Assembly (NCBI GenBank): GCA_036023115.1
Contig: JAYKKT010000040.1
Coordinates: 3,469,501 to 3,533,500 of the forward strand
Reading direction: 5' to 3'
Length of the DNA stretch: 64,000 bases
Origin: Brasenia schreberi
Lineage: Eukaryota; Streptophyta; Magnoliopsida; Nymphaeales; Cabombaceae
A program made the translations under genes and the position numbers. Every line of letters begins with the position of its first letter. Position 1 is the stretch's first letter. The notes under the pieces are model-generated. The model saw only the letters and a list, made by a program, of their open reading frames with translations, was not told the DNA's origin and ran no database searches. This document shows, piece by piece, positions 11,620 to 23,634 of the stretch.

Positions 11620-14539
11620 TGGTTTTTAGTTATCATTGACTTTGTTTAATTATGCTTAACTATTATTTTTTAGTGGTACGAGTATAATTTAGAAAGTTTT
11701 AAAGGTTTTAGAAAATATATGAAGAACAATGTTATTATACTTTATCTTGTCAAAAGTAGTGGTCGAATATGAATGAATGACATTAGTAGACAAGATCCAA
11801 TCTCTCTCTCTCTCTAAGAAGTAGCTCAGAACATTTAAAAGGAAAGGAAAACTATTAAATTTAATATGCTATTTTTTACAGGTTGGAGCTGGTGATTATC
11901 AAATCGACCTAAATGTAATACGGTAGCGGGTCTTAGTCTTAATGGTCTGCACTTGAATCATCGGACAGTCGCAAAGAATGTGGACACCATTATTCCCCTT
12001 TGAAGCTGCGTACATCAATGTCCGCCAATTCAATCACACGGCAATGTCATCAAACATTGATGTCTTGGATTTTGCCTTGCTAACCAGAAAAGTTGTGGTC
12101 CTGATCTTGGTTGCCGAGGCACCGAACGCCTTTCTCGGGAACCTGAAGGTTCGATGAAGTCCACCTTTCAAACACCGTCACCTTTTCGATCACAAAGGAA
12201 CAGATGAAGCTCTTCTTGGCTGGCCTTCGCTTGGGTTTTAAAGAAAATCGTGACCCTATTTAAGAATGGTTTGGATCTGGGTTTCTAATAGAATATCACT
12301 ATTGAATTTGTATAGAAGATCAAATCGGATCTTTGGGTCACTACCTGAATCCAAGACCTGTGACTTGCAGCCTCCAAGCGTTATGGTGCCACTACATAGA
12401 TCATATTGGCAGGCCTGAAATATTCCTGCAACTACTTGCAAACTGAATTTGATTTGGACATGGATCTGTCTTCAATACTGTGAATTGGAACCAAATTTGG
12501 ATTCGGTATTCATTTTATCACTTGGATTGGGACTGAATTAGTACGAGAATAAAACCAAGTTGAATTTTGAATACAAAAGTCCAATTTTGCATATTTCTAT
12601 TGGATCAGATTCAGTAAAGCTCGAACCAGACCCAAATACTATGTTCATCAAGTTCTCAAAACTTGAACGCACCACTTTTGGTAGTTGAAGTTGTTGACGT
12701 TCATTGCTAGTTAATCTGCCCTTTCAGCTAGACCTTTAATGCACAAATGTCGGCGACAATAATCTCGAAGAGAAATGCATTTCTAGGTGTGGATAGTTTA
12801 TGCTCACATACCATAACTATTTTCTCAATTCACTCATCAGATCTTCATTTCAAAGATTGATAAACAGAGGGCAAGAAATGATCAAGTCACTTACTTTCAA
12901 TTATTTAAGAATCATCTCTGCCTTGTACAATAAAGGATGGATAAGATGACCCAACTTTTGACTTCCCTATCTCAAGCTAGTGTACGCTATCATATCGATT
13001 GTTTTAACTTACTCAAACTGCCTTTTTAAATCCGATTGCAGCAGATTCACTAATCACTGCAAAGAAGATTTGCTCAGACTGCAAAGCAATTAACTTACTT
13101 CATCATGTTAATTAAGGCTTGCGGCAAAAAAGAGCACCAACTTTCTGACCACTATTGTCAGCAACAATAATTTGAAGTTCCACTAGCTTAAACAACTTTA
13201 GCAGCTCTAGATACTGACTTCTGGCTGTTTTGTTTATCAAAATTACATCTGCAACCAAACCCTTTCCATTTTCATTCGAGCATGAAACCTCTCCTTTTCT
13301 TTCTTAAGGAAAAAATGAAGGGAGAGAAGTTTCATGTTTGCGACGAAAACTGAAAGGATTTGGTTGCACATTTTATTTTAATGAATAAAACGAAAAGATG
13401 ATGCATGGGGAGAGGGGGAAGCCAGTATTCAGAGTTGATAAAGTTGTTCAAGCATGAAACTGTCTTCTTGCTTTGATAGCATATGCAAAAAAATTCCCTT
13501 TTACAAGACACTTGGTTTTGTGTCAGGATAACAAAATGACTATGCTCTTGGTGTAGTCCTGACCAAGCACATCGCATGAGTTGCACCAATGGCCACTGAA
13601 AAAACATGGTGTGAATTCGACTCTTCGTCCACTAAAAACTACACCTCTAACGGGAATGGCTGAATCTCTGGCAGTCTGGAACACCAAGTTGGCAATCTTT
13701 CGCATTGCCCCACATGCATAACTTCCCCTCATCTGTAAATAGAAACCCAAACATAAATGGCAGGAGAACCAGAATTTAATCATCTGAAGTTTGGGCAATA
13801 ACATTGGCCTCTACGTACTTAATTTGCCACCGCTAAACAGTTGAAGAAGCATTATAAGTATGAGAAGCAACGACAAACGTCTCAAGTGGAAATACAATCT
13901 TGGCAAGTTCCAGACATGGAGAGACCAACAAAACTAACAACTACCTGAAAATTTCCATCTCCATTTATAACATGGTTCTCTCCATTTACAACAACAACAA
14001 CTAAGCCTTTTTCCATACTAGACGGGGTCGGCTACATGGATTCTTTGTTTCCACAGATCCCTATCGTGTGCCATGTTAGCAGTTAACTCCCAATAAGCTA
14101 GAACATTCTTTATTGTTTCTTTCCAACACTTTTGTGGTCGTCCTCTACCTCTTTTAATACTTTCCAAATTTAGTTTTTATAACCTTCTTAGAGGTTCTTC
14201 TTTTGAGCTTCTTTCTATATGTCCAAACCATCTTAAATGATGTTCTCTCATTTTATCCTCGTGCCACTCCTAATTTGTTTCTAATAACCTCATTATGTAT
14301 ACGGTCTTTTCTTGTATAACCACTCATCCATCTCAACATCTTCATTTCTGTCACAGAAACCTTTTGTACATGTTGATGATTAACTGCCCAACACTGAGAA
14401 CCATAAAACATGGCAGGCCTAATTGATGCTCTATAATATTTACCTTTTAATTTTAATGGTATCTTCTTATCACAAAGAATACCTGATGCTCCACTCCATT
14501 TTAACCAACTAGCATTTATTCTATGTGTAACATCTCCAT

Positions 14540-15617
14540 TAATTCTTCCATCTCTGAAAAATTGACTCTAGGTATTTAAAACTTTCCTTTTGGGGAATGC
14601 AATGTGTGGCAATTTTAATTTCTATGTCCTTTGAAGTAACCAAATGATCAAACTTACATTCCATATATTCTGTCTTTGTTCTACTAAGTCGAAGGCCTTT
14701 GCTTTCTAATGTTTCTCTCCATAGTTCCAATTTTCTATTAACTTTTTTCTTCGACTCCTACACTAATACAATGTCATCTGCAAATAACATACACCAAGGT
14801 ACTTCATCTTGAATATGTTTTGTTAACTCATCCATCACCATTATAAATAAGTATGGACTTAAAGTTGATCCTTAATATAACCCAATATTAACTTCAAAGA
14901 AGTCTGTCGTTCCTTCATGAGTCCTCACACATGTTTTTGCACCATCATACATGTCTCTTATAAGGTTAATATATGTCAATGGGATACCTCTTTTTTCTAA
15001 AGTTGTCCAAAGAACCTCCCTCAGTACCCTATCATAAGTTTTTTCTAGATCAATAAATATCATTTGAAGGTCTTTCTTTTTTGTTCTAAAATGTTCCATA
15101 AGACGTTTCAAAAGGTGAATCGCTTCAATAGTAGATCTGCCTGGCATGAATCCAAATTGGTTCTTTGTTGTACTTGATACTTGTCTTAACCTACGTTCGA
15201 TAATTCTTTCCCATAATTTCATAGTATGACTCATTAACTTATACCTCGATAATTCGCACAATTTTGAATGTCTCCCTTGTTCTTATATATGGGAATAAGT
15301 GTACTTGCTCCCTATTCCTCGGGCATCTTTTGGTTTTTCCATATTTCATTAAATAGTCTTGTGAGCCAAGTGATTCCTATTTCTCCTAGTATTTTCCAAA
15401 CTTCTATAGGAATATTATCTGGTCCTACCGATTTATCATCCTTCATATGTTTAAGAGCCTCTTTGACTTCATTCTTTTGAATACGTCGGTATAAATTGTG
15501 GTTTATATACTTTTCTGACTTAGCTAAATCTCCTAAACTAATACTAACATCTTTATTTTCATTAAAAAAATTATAAAAATAGTTTTTCCATCTATTTCTT
15601 ATATCATCATTTGCCAC
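14540..15617 (-). pseudogene. RTE LINE reverse transcriptase, frameshifted (copy A)
   Basis: Minus-strand RT of the LINE in several frames. Recognisable blocks are [20 protein letters not shown] (15470-15410), [20 protein letters not shown] (near 15150), the active-site region WCMLFADD followed by a stop at about 14745, and [20 protein letters not shown] (near 14690). Several stops and frame changes separate them. Confidence 0.88.
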
Positions 15618-16123
15618 TAGAATTTTTTCATCCTCGTCTTTTATGCATCTAACATAATTAAGATCTTTAGTTTTCTTATCTCTAGCCCTAGCTATCCTAA
15701 AAATATCTCTTTCACCCTCTTTTGTGTTGAGTTTTTTATATAAGTCCTCCCAAATCTTAGCCTTTGTTTCACTAACGGCCTTTTTCGCTTCCTTCTTTGT
15801 TTTCTTATAAGCTTCTAAAGTTTCACTAGTTTTCTTAGCATAATGTAATTTGCAACATGCCCTCTTTGCCTTGATTTTATTTTGTACTACTTCACTCTAC
15901 CACCAAGCTTCTTTTTGTGCCGGGACACCTCCCTTAGATACCCCTAACACATCTTTTGCCACTTTCCTAATATGTATAGCCATATTGTTCCACATATCAC
16001 AAGGTGTGCCAACTTAATTCCAAACATCTCCTTGAAGGACTTCTGTTTAAATATATATTCTTTCTCGCTTTTGAGGTTCCACCATTTAGTCCGAATAGCT
16101 CGATGCACTCTTTTCTTCTTTGT

Positions 16124-16816
16124 CTATTTTTTTATTTGTAAATCCATAACTAAAAGTCGATATTGGGTGGTTAAGCTTTCTCGTGGAATTACCTTACAAT
16201 CTTTACAACACGCTCTATCTTTTTTTCTACAAATAAAGTAATCAATTTGTGTTTGTGATAAGCCACTCTTATAAGTAATTAAATGTTCATCTCGTTTTTT
16301 GAAGATTGTATTGACTATAAAGAGATCAAATGCCATAGCAAAATTTAAAATCTCCCTACCTTCCTCGTTTATATCCCCAAAACCAAAGTTTCCATGAATC
16401 TCTTTATATCCTAATGCCTCTTTACCGACATGTCCATTTAAATCTCCTCCTAAACAAATCATCTCCCTTTGTGGAATCTTTTGAAACACCTTATCTAACT
16501 CTTCCCAAAAAACTGTCTTTATACTATCTTCTAGTCCTACTTGGGGTGCGTAAGCACAAACTATATTCAAAACTTCTGCTCCTAACACTAATTTCAACGT
16601 CATGATTCGGTCACCATATCGTTGTATATCTACTACGCTCTCCTTTAAATCTTTATTTATGATAATACCAACTCCGTTTCGAGCCTTTTTTTTACCTAAG
16701 TACCATAATTTAAAACCTGTATCCTCTATCTCCTTCGCTTTTTCTCCAACCCATTTTGTCTCTTGTAAACATAGAATATGAATCTTTCTCCGAATCATAG
16801 TATCTACCACCTCCAT
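16124..16816 (-). pseudogene. RTE LINE endonuclease domain (APE type), longest intact piece of copy A
   Basis: 230-codon open frame with the apurinic/apyrimidinic endonuclease fold of non-LTR elements: LCLQETKW (metal-binding Glu), then [17 protein letters not shown] (catalytic Asp/Asn) and [11 protein letters not shown]. The final catalytic histidine position, usually TQHRLL in this clade from my memory of the family, reads TQYRLL here, so the nuclease is probably dead. It nicks target DNA to prime reverse transcription. The frame stops before the RT domain, which continues in other frames. Confidence 0.88.
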
Positions 16817-17529
16817 TAGCTTACCTGATAACGATAATGTTCCGATATTTTAAGAACCAATACGAATCTTATTATCTAGGACTAGCTTCTTTACCCCCCG
16901 CATCCGTCAATAATCAAAATGCGGAGACCCTCTCTTAAAAATTTTCACTACGTTCGGGCGGAAATGTAGCGGGACTAACTTCTTTACCCACACCGATCCA
17001 TGATGTGAGAACCCTCTCTGCAATTGATTCACTACGTTCGGGCGAAAATGTAGTGGCCCTTGCTTACTTCTTACTGCATTCGGGCTCTACAGCACGTCGT
17101 TAGATGGGGATGCCCCAAAGCAATGCTCATAATTTTTGTAATCCATGTTATAAAAATCCGACGAAGTTTTACGCTCGCTGTCGAAAGCCTAACACAACCC
17201 TCCTCCTTTATCCGGGCTTGGGACCGGCAATGCAAGGGTGATCCATTACATGGGCGGAGTTAAAAAATTGATAGCATTATAATATTTAAAATAAATCAAC
17301 CAACTTTAGAGACAACTTATCCATAACATTAATAATCACATCATGAGTACGGACTGTTCTCATAAAAGAGCAGATTGAACGTGCATGAGATGTCTTTGAA
17401 CATAGACAGAGGCACTTGGTCAAAAATTTCAGAAATTTAAACTACAAAGTGCATTAGTCACAAAGACATATCTATACAATGATGACATTGCGATATTTGA
17501 AATGCATACTATCAACTACAAGAGAATTT

Positions 17530-17850
17530 ACAACAAAACAAACAACTAAGCCTTTTCCCATACTAGACGGGGTCGGCTACATGGATTTTTTGTTTCCACA
17601 GATCCCTATCATGTGTCATGTTAGCAGTTAACTTATAATAAGCTAGATCATTCTTTATTGTTTCTTTCTAACACTTTTGTGGTCGTCCTCTAGCTCTTTT
17701 AATACTTTCCAAATTTAGTTTTTCATACCTTCTTATAGGTTCTTCTTTTGATCTTCTTTCTATATGTCCAAACCATCTTAAACGATATTCTCTCATTTTA
17801 TCCTCTATTGGTGCCAGTCCTAATTTGTTTCTAATAACCTCATTATGTAT
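17530..17850 (-). mobile_element. 5'-truncated RTE LINE fragment (3' end only)
   Basis: Minus-strand copy of only the last ~320 bp of the same LINE family: [20 protein letters not shown], then the non-coding end AGCCGACCCCGTCTAGTATG and a CAAA/CAA-type tail at 17530-17548. It lies 265 bp from the 5' end of copy A and in the same orientation, so two separate insertions hit this intron. Confidence 0.88.
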
Positions 17851-18157
17851 AGCAAAAAGTAATGTTTGTGAAACACATTCATTGAAGTGCAGAGTGAAAT
17901 TACATGAGGGGTCTTTGAAATGAAAGATGGGCTCTTGATAAGAAACAGAGAGCAAAAGGTAAATTAGAGACACAAGGTAAATCGCAAGCAAGCACTGAGT
18001 CAATCATAAGTATTACCGGCCTCTGAAACAGCTGCAGTATGAGTTCCACTAGTTGCAAGATGAATGATTTTTCCACACCAATCACATTCCAGAAGTCTAG
18101 GAACCAGTTCCCTGTGGTAGAATGACCAAGTGCACCAAATCCTCCATAACCCCTGCA

Positions 18158-19015
18158 CTCTTCAAACAGGTGAAACTTAATAGGACATATAATTACCACG
18201 TGCACACAAAGAGAACCGGTTACTTTGGCATGAATTAACTCCAAATCTCCGGGTTAGTCAATGCTAAAACATACATTTCATCCACTGATTGGAATCAGCC
18301 ATATGGATCGTTTGCCACCATTATATCTACCTAGGTAACTCCAAAATCATGCTTTATACTTGTGTTTGAAGACTCTTTTCATCTTCTTAAGCCTCTTCCT
18401 AGTGTTCAATGTCCAACTTCTTATGCCTTGGCACTGAAGCTCCAAGCGACCATCTATCCACCTTAATTCATGTCTTCCTGGTTTTATCATCTCGTGGACC
18501 ACCTACCTCTTCCCTAAGAGTATGGGTTGGCTGAACCTACAGCGCAATTATGATTAATAATTCTCAGGTCTCTTCACGACGAAAACCAAGCCATTTCCCA
18601 CACTAGGTGGGGTTGAGTACATGGATCCTTAGCCCAATAGGCTTTACCATAAAAGAAACATCATAATTATGTTTTATTTTTCCTGCACTCAGAAGAGTTA
18701 GCTCTCTTGACTCCTCCATTGCAGTTGGGGACTATGTCACACAGACACCTCTAGGAGGTGAGGTGTTGGCACTGACTCGGGTGCGACACTCACACCGACA
18801 CCGTGTCGATCACCTTCGACATGTCCATGTTGAAGGACATATTTTTGGGTGCGTTGACCGCACCCGAAAACACTTTTCTCGCCTCTGCACCTCTCTATCC
18901 TCCAGAGCAAGTACAACACAAGGAAAGGCATGCTATCATTCTTTCTCTTTGCTTAATGGGAATCCGAATCTTTGTTCACCTATCCTTTCCTTCACGTTTC
19001 CTTTGATTTTCTCAG
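18158..19015. other. Spacer between pseudogene fragments, with decayed repeat
   Basis: About 18570-18620 reads AAGCCATTTCCCACACTAGGTGGGGTTGAGTACATGGAT in plus orientation (shortened here), a diverged match to the 3' end of the RTE family (AAGCC..CATACTAGACGGGGTCGG..). This suggests an old, eroded LINE or LINE-tailed SINE. No gene is seen. Confidence 0.4.
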
Positions 19016-19479
19016 AGACACAGCACCACTTCAACGCACGAGAGAGCAATTGGGGTTTTACGTCCTTCATGCCTCTCAGCGATCTATATGACCAAGGGGC
19101 GACATGTTACATTACATGAACTCCCTTCTTCAGACGTTGTACCATATACCCTACTTTAGAAAGGTTCGGATCACCAGGAAACACTATTATTTGCTATTGA
19201 TTATTGGCATTAGACATTTGCTCAGCACATCCATGAGATGGTTCTCTCTTTCCTACGACAGTTGCAAAGTTCTTTGTTTGCATTGGCACTAATTCTGTCA
19301 AAATTCTTTGTGTGGAGATCATATAGTGTGGATAAGATGTGATACAAGAAGTCTCTCTGTTTATGTTTCTTTTAGGCAGTGTATCATATGCCGACGATTG
19401 AGAATGATATGTCATCAGGCAGCATTCTTCTGGCCCTGCCGAGCTTGTTCTATAATCTCCAATACAGTGAAATTAGTAG
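19016..19479 (+). pseudogene. UBP12/UBP13-like deubiquitinase gene fragment
   Basis: Plus-strand fragment of the MATH-domain ubiquitin-specific protease family (plant USP7 relatives). An exon after TTTTCTCAG gives TQHHFNARESNWGFTSFMPL (end of the MATH domain). This runs directly into QGATCY, the catalytic cysteine box, so the residues normally between (SDLYDPSRGY... to ...GLKN) are missing. A 5-bp TACAT repeat then shifts the frame before MNSLLQTLYHIPYFRK (to 19163). An intron of about 210 bp (19164-19375) ends in TTTTAG, and the next exon reads AVYHMPTIENDM...SLFYNLQYSEI. The retained intron means DNA-level copying, not retroposition. It cannot encode a functional protease. Confidence 0.85.
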
Positions 19480-20440
19480 CCATATACTTATCCAGCTAAA
19501 AATGTTATATTGTTTCCTTCCAATACTTAAGAGTCCTTTCTTATGACTGTTCTGACGGAATCTGCAGTCGTCCTAAGCAGGACTACGCCAAGACACCCAA
19601 CACTCTGCATCAACTGCCATAGGCCACTGTCACGTTTTGAGACTCATGAGACTCCAACGTGGAGCAGTCCTTCAACAAGCCAGTAACTCAGTCATGACAG
19701 ATTTGATGAACCCTTATATGTTCAGCTGGATAATTCCATTCTTTTTAAGTTATTCTGTAACACCCACCATCCATAAATTTCACGTATTTCACAGAAACGT
19801 AAAAGAGACGAACATTAGAATTTCTACGAGCAATAATTCCATTAACACCCGCCCTTCATAAATTGCACGTATGCCACAAAAAAATTTCTGGCCCGATCAG
19901 GTTTACGTTAGGATGTCCCAATTCATACCCAACCCGACGTGAATGTAAGTATGGGGATGTTCATGGGAGCGGAGCGGGGCTGGGACCAAAGTCTCCTTTC
20001 CCGTTTAAAAATCTCACCCGTCTCCCATCTTGATCCCTATTATGGGACCAAGAAGGCTCCCATTCTCGCTTCCATGTTTTGATAGATCTTCACGAAGATA
20101 CGTTGGGAGAAAGTGGGATCCTCAAACATAAATTGGAGCACAATTTTCATATGAAATGAAAACCTAATTTATGTGAATGCATTTAAATTTGAGCATGTAT
20201 ATTATTGGGTATTTAAATTTGAGCGTGTATATTATTACGAATGAATGAGTGAGACAATGACGATGAGTTGATGAACTCAAATAAGAGATGGTATTTTTTT
20301 AATTATTATTTTACAAAGTTTGCCTTATTTTCAAATGAGCCTAACTTTCTAAAAGAAATAAGAAGAGCAATCAAGGCCGGGTTTGTGAGGCGGAAACTTA
20401 CTATTCTTGTCCTCACCCCAATATATGATTGTATATAGAT
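19480..20440. other. Intergenic, no gene recognised
   Basis: No protein similarity or RNA gene is evident. Short motifs such as the GC-rich block at 19960-20080 have no interpretation I can support. Confidence 0.4.
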
Positions 20441-21449
20441 AGGGGTGAGCATACATCGAGTTTAACCGAATTATCGAACCGAGATGTGCGGTTCAGTTGC
20501 ATTAAGTTTCGGTTCTCCTTTTTAAAACAAATTGGTTTTTCAGTTCGGTTTCGGTAACAAGTCTTCAAAACGGAAAATCTTGAAAAACCGAATTATTTTA
20601 TATACACATCTCCTGAAATTCCGCCCCTCTTCAATACCCTAGCGTTTCGTCATGCTTTCTTCGGTTCTTTCATAGCCTTCCTTTTTCTGCATCAAGGTTG
20701 GAGCATGTCATCGTGCCTCCTTCATCTCTGGCATTTCTCTCTCAGCTGAGAATGTCTGCCTGCCAGGTGTGTCCTCTCTCTATGTGACAAATAGTAGGGA
20801 ATCAAGGTATATATTCTATCTTCATCCCTATTTATTGATTTTGATTTTTTTAAGTTTTGGGATTTCTATACTGTTTCTCCCATTTGGATTTAGTTCGTTC
20901 GATTTTGTTTAATTAAAAAGGTTATTAAATTCATATTTTTGAATTAGCTTGTACAACAACAAGAACTACTCATATTTTTATTTCTGACTTTTCTGCAAGT
21001 GCAAATGCCATAAGCGCTTCTTTGATACGGTCCTGTGTAGAGTAATGCAGCAATTGTAAGATTCGTGTGCTGCAGCAGACGATGTCACGTCTCCATCAAA
21101 ATTATTGAAGTTCAAACCCCTGATTTTCATAAGTTTCACATCTCTGATAGTTTTTTGGTTTCATGTTTTTGCCGCGTTGATCTCATCGTATAAATCTATT
21201 TTGGTTACTGATTAAATGTTCTTTGGCGTTTTGGTGTTCTAGTTCAGTTTTGAATATAATTTTAGAACTATTTCGCAAACACTGTTTAACATAGAATTGA
21301 GAGAAATCGGCCCAGCTCCATGAAAACTGAATTACCATTATAAGCCGAATTAACCAAACCATGAGTAATTCGGTTTACATGATTCACAGTAATTTGGTTA
21401 TCGGTTTTTCAGTTCGGTTCAGTTATTGAACCGACAGATGCTCACCCCT
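20441..21449. mobile_element. Non-autonomous TIR element (hAT-like)
   Basis: Starts AGGGGTGAGCAT (20441-20452) and ends with its exact reverse complement ATGCTCACCCCT (21438-21449). Both subterminal regions carry GGTTC/GAACC-type repeats (AACCGAATTATCGAACCGAG on the left; GTTCGGTTCAGTTATTGAACCG on the right) that can fold. No transposase is visible in 1 kb. Short TIRs with such subterminal repeats fit non-autonomous hAT elements. I could not find a clean 8-bp target duplication; TATATAGAT occurs on both sides, but offset on the right by 5 bases. Confidence 0.65.
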
Positions 21450-22225
21450 ACGCCTATATATAGATGCATACTTATCCTCTACTTATCGCCATATTATCCT
21501 GTTAAGAGTTGGAAAAAAGAGCTCGAACCTCTCCCATTAAGATTCAGGTGGGAACTAGATATAAACCTGCTCTGCCCTGCCCTGCCCTGTATTTATGTAT
21601 ATATGTTAGGAATGTGAGTCGAGGCACTTTATCCACGTACCCGAAAGCCAAATTGGGTCAGGTTCAAGTCGGGTCAATATTACCATCCATAGCCAAGACA
21701 GAAGCGATGGACGAAGCCTGAAATCCAGAACCAACGTCTCGCGCATTGAGTCTCAAATAGAAGGAAATTTATGGAGAAACATATATATATATATATATTA
21801 TAAGGGCGGAAGACCAGACTCAACGCCTTTTCTATCAAGTATCTAAGGAACAGATATTTGTAGAGAACATGCTTTACAAATGTGGCTTATCATTTTATAC
21901 GAACACTTCTTTTGTTTACGTTTCATATCAACAACATTCAGGGATTGACAATATTGACCGGATGGGTGCAACCCAACCCAACCTGAATGGATCGAGGAAC
22001 ACCCACCCGATCAGGTTTGGATTCAGTACGGACATAAGGGACCTCAACTAGTACCCAAAACATAGATACACATATAGAGAGAGAACTAGATAAATGAGCA
22101 TACTTCATTCATACTCAAACATCTTTAAAGATCCCAACCGTTCAATTGGTGAATCGCTGATCTTAAAGATCGAAAGATTGAAATCTTTAAGAAAATTTGA
22201 ACACATGAATGTGAGCATCAACAAT

Positions 22226-22309
<84 letters not shown>

Positions 22310-22697
22310 AGTGAGTGTGTGTATACACAAAAGCATCACATATGTACCCATCCCTATTATGGTTGGGAAAGAAAGAACCTGAAATCGATACCCACCCTGT
22401 TAAGGTCTGGGTTGGCGTCAGGTACGAGTATAAGTATACCAGCTTTGAACTGTTCCATTGCCATCCCTATTAACGAGAACATGCAAGGCATTGGACCACT
22501 TTTGTGGCCTGGGATTTTGCATCTCAGCAAAGAAGTAGAGAGAGGTGCGGGCCCAGTTTGAGCGGGCTTCGTTTGCCCGCGTCTCGCAATCCCACCACAA
22601 GAAGAAAGAAAACGATAGAAAGGACCGAGCGAGCAAATGGAGATACGGGGAAATCGACGCACCCCATGAGCGTGGTACGTGATTCGGCGTTGTCTCC
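21450..22697. other. Intergenic with compound microsatellite; likely promoter of the 22698 exon at its right end
   Basis: Contains a compound (CT)n-(AT)n-(GT)n microsatellite at 22228-22312. GC content rises from about 22500. Overlapping open frames on both strands at 22357-22800 are explained by that composition and match no family I know. Confidence 0.4.
22228..22312. repeat. Compound (CT)n(AT)n(GT)n microsatellite
   Basis: Three adjoining dinucleotide tracts: CT to about 22268, AT to about 22292, GT to about 22312. Confidence 0.97.
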
Positions 22698-22940
22698 ATG
22701 GCGACGGTGCATTCTCTCTTCTGGTTGTCTCGCCCCGGGATCCACAAGGGAAACCATCACTTGCCTTCTTGTTTTCATTCATCCGCAGCAACCGATTCCG
22801 ATTTGATGAGAACGACGACGCTCCGTTTCAGATTTCCCACCAGCGGCGGCCCTTTCTTAAGCAAACGCAAACGCACGGCGAATCGCGAATTGTTTGTCCG
22901 TTGCTCCTTTAATAACAGGCCGCCCTCCTCTGAAATCAGG
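22698..22940 (+). CDS. Putative orphan first exon with chloroplast-transit-like N-terminus
   Basis: The ATG in tccATGGCG context opens 81 codons rich in Ser, Arg, Thr and Pro with almost no acidic residues: it starts MATVHSLFWLSRPGIHKGN and ends RELFVRCSFNNRPPSSEI, typical of plastid targeting peptides (FVRCS resembles a processing site). The frame ends at AATCAG|GTAGAT, a plausible donor in phase 2. A possible next exon begins after TTGTATAG at about 23075 (SIRGKRVCRRLF...), but it stops by 23230 and matches nothing I recognise. No further exons are visible before the repeats at 23588. It may be a truncated gene or a gene with a long intron. The product is unknown. Confidence 0.4.
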
Positions 22941-23585
22941 TAGATGGTCGCAAATAAATCATCATCGGGTTCGCTTATTTCTGCTAATCGTGTTGATTAG
23001 ACCTTTACTGTTCGATTTCTTGTTGGGCTGCTAATTCTGTCCATTTGATGCTTTTCTTTAATTCTTTGTATAGTATTCGCGGTAAGAGAGTATGCCGCAG
23101 ATTGTTTTGCAGAGATTACTGCTTAATTAAGCTTATTTTTACTGATAATCTTGGAACGTGTCATGCGGCTACGCTCAGACATGATCGGGACTTCATGAAT
23201 TGGAAAACAACTGCGACGCGTTTTGGTTGATGATCTGCGAATTTCAGTGTGGTTCTTCCGGAGTACTTGTGGCAAATGAGGCCGATTTTTTTGGGAGAAT
23301 TTGATTTTGTGCAATAAGTAATACAACCTTCAGCCAATGTAGTGATTTTGCGCAATAAGTATTTTGTGATACTTTTAAAGTGTTGGAAAATGTCAAGAAA
23401 TTAACAATAAGAACTAGTTTTTGTTAGATTTAACATTAATTAAGGATGAGTTAATTAAACTCATGTGCATTAATAATATTTAATTCATAATTCATGTTTA
23501 GTATCTTTTAATATTCAATACATAATTGGTACATGTAAAGGTCCTAAAATGTAAAAGTTAAGACCAAAAGATAAAGTTTAGTTTC

Positions 23586-23634
<49 letters not shown>

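Larger units (their letters stand above)
9684..13524. other. Intergenic region with AT microsatellites, no gene recognised
   Basis: Holds (AT)n tracts at 11240-11300 and 11580-11619, and a Copia LTR-end relic near 10690-10720. A moderately GC-richer block at about 12000-12240 has no recognisable product in any frame I checked. No host gene is supported. Confidence 0.4.
13989..17265 (-). mobile_element. Full-length RTE-clade LINE (copy A)
   Basis: Non-LTR retrotransposon on the minus strand, inserted in the RCC1 pseudogene intron. It runs from a 5' leader (17265 down to about 16820) with two similar blocks around TTCACTACGTTCGGGCG, through an apurinic endonuclease frame (16816-16124) and reverse transcriptase in broken frames (15617-14540), to a conserved 3' end AGCCGACCCCGTCTAGTATG and a TTG-repeat tail at 13989-14000. 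There is no poly(A), as expected for RTE. RT blocks include [25 protein letters not shown] and LFADD. Stops and frameshifts make it inactive. Plant databases often mislabel this ORF as 'craniofacial development protein 2-like'. Confidence 0.92.
13525..18157 (-). pseudogene. RCC1-repeat family pseudogene split by LINE insertions
   Basis: Two consecutive exons of an RCC1-type beta-propeller protein remain. The upstream exon (about 18157-18017) reads CRGYGGFGALGHS, then, after a frame change at about 18128, ELVPRLLECDWCGKI and HLATSGTHTAAVSEA. The downstream exon (13732 to about 13540) reads EGKLCMWGNAKDCQLGVP and, after more damage, VFSVAIGATHAMCLV. The first ends with G|GTAATA and the second starts after TTTACAG; phases match (1 into 1). 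Breaks: an apparent 4-nt loss after GALGHS, a frame change near 13645 and an in-frame TAG near 13630. No N-terminal exons are visible. The intron between them holds a full RTE LINE and a LINE fragment. RCC1 proteins act as GEF-like or chromatin-associated scaffolds; which member this derives from I cannot say. Confidence 0.8.

Noticed and set aside
16124..16816. 230-aa open frame as a host gene ('craniofacial development protein 2-like')
   Set aside because: Its motifs are those of a LINE endonuclease. It lies between the LINE leader and RT, and a second copy exists at 42891-43500.
18763..19119. 118-aa plus-strand open frame as one protein
   Set aside because: Only its last part (TQHHFNARES onward) resembles a known protein. 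The upstream part is intron or spacer read through in frame.
22357..22806. Overlapping 84-144 aa open frames on both strands
   Set aside because: Local GC-rich composition explains them. No family similarity; only the 22698 frame has a plausible start, composition and splice donor.
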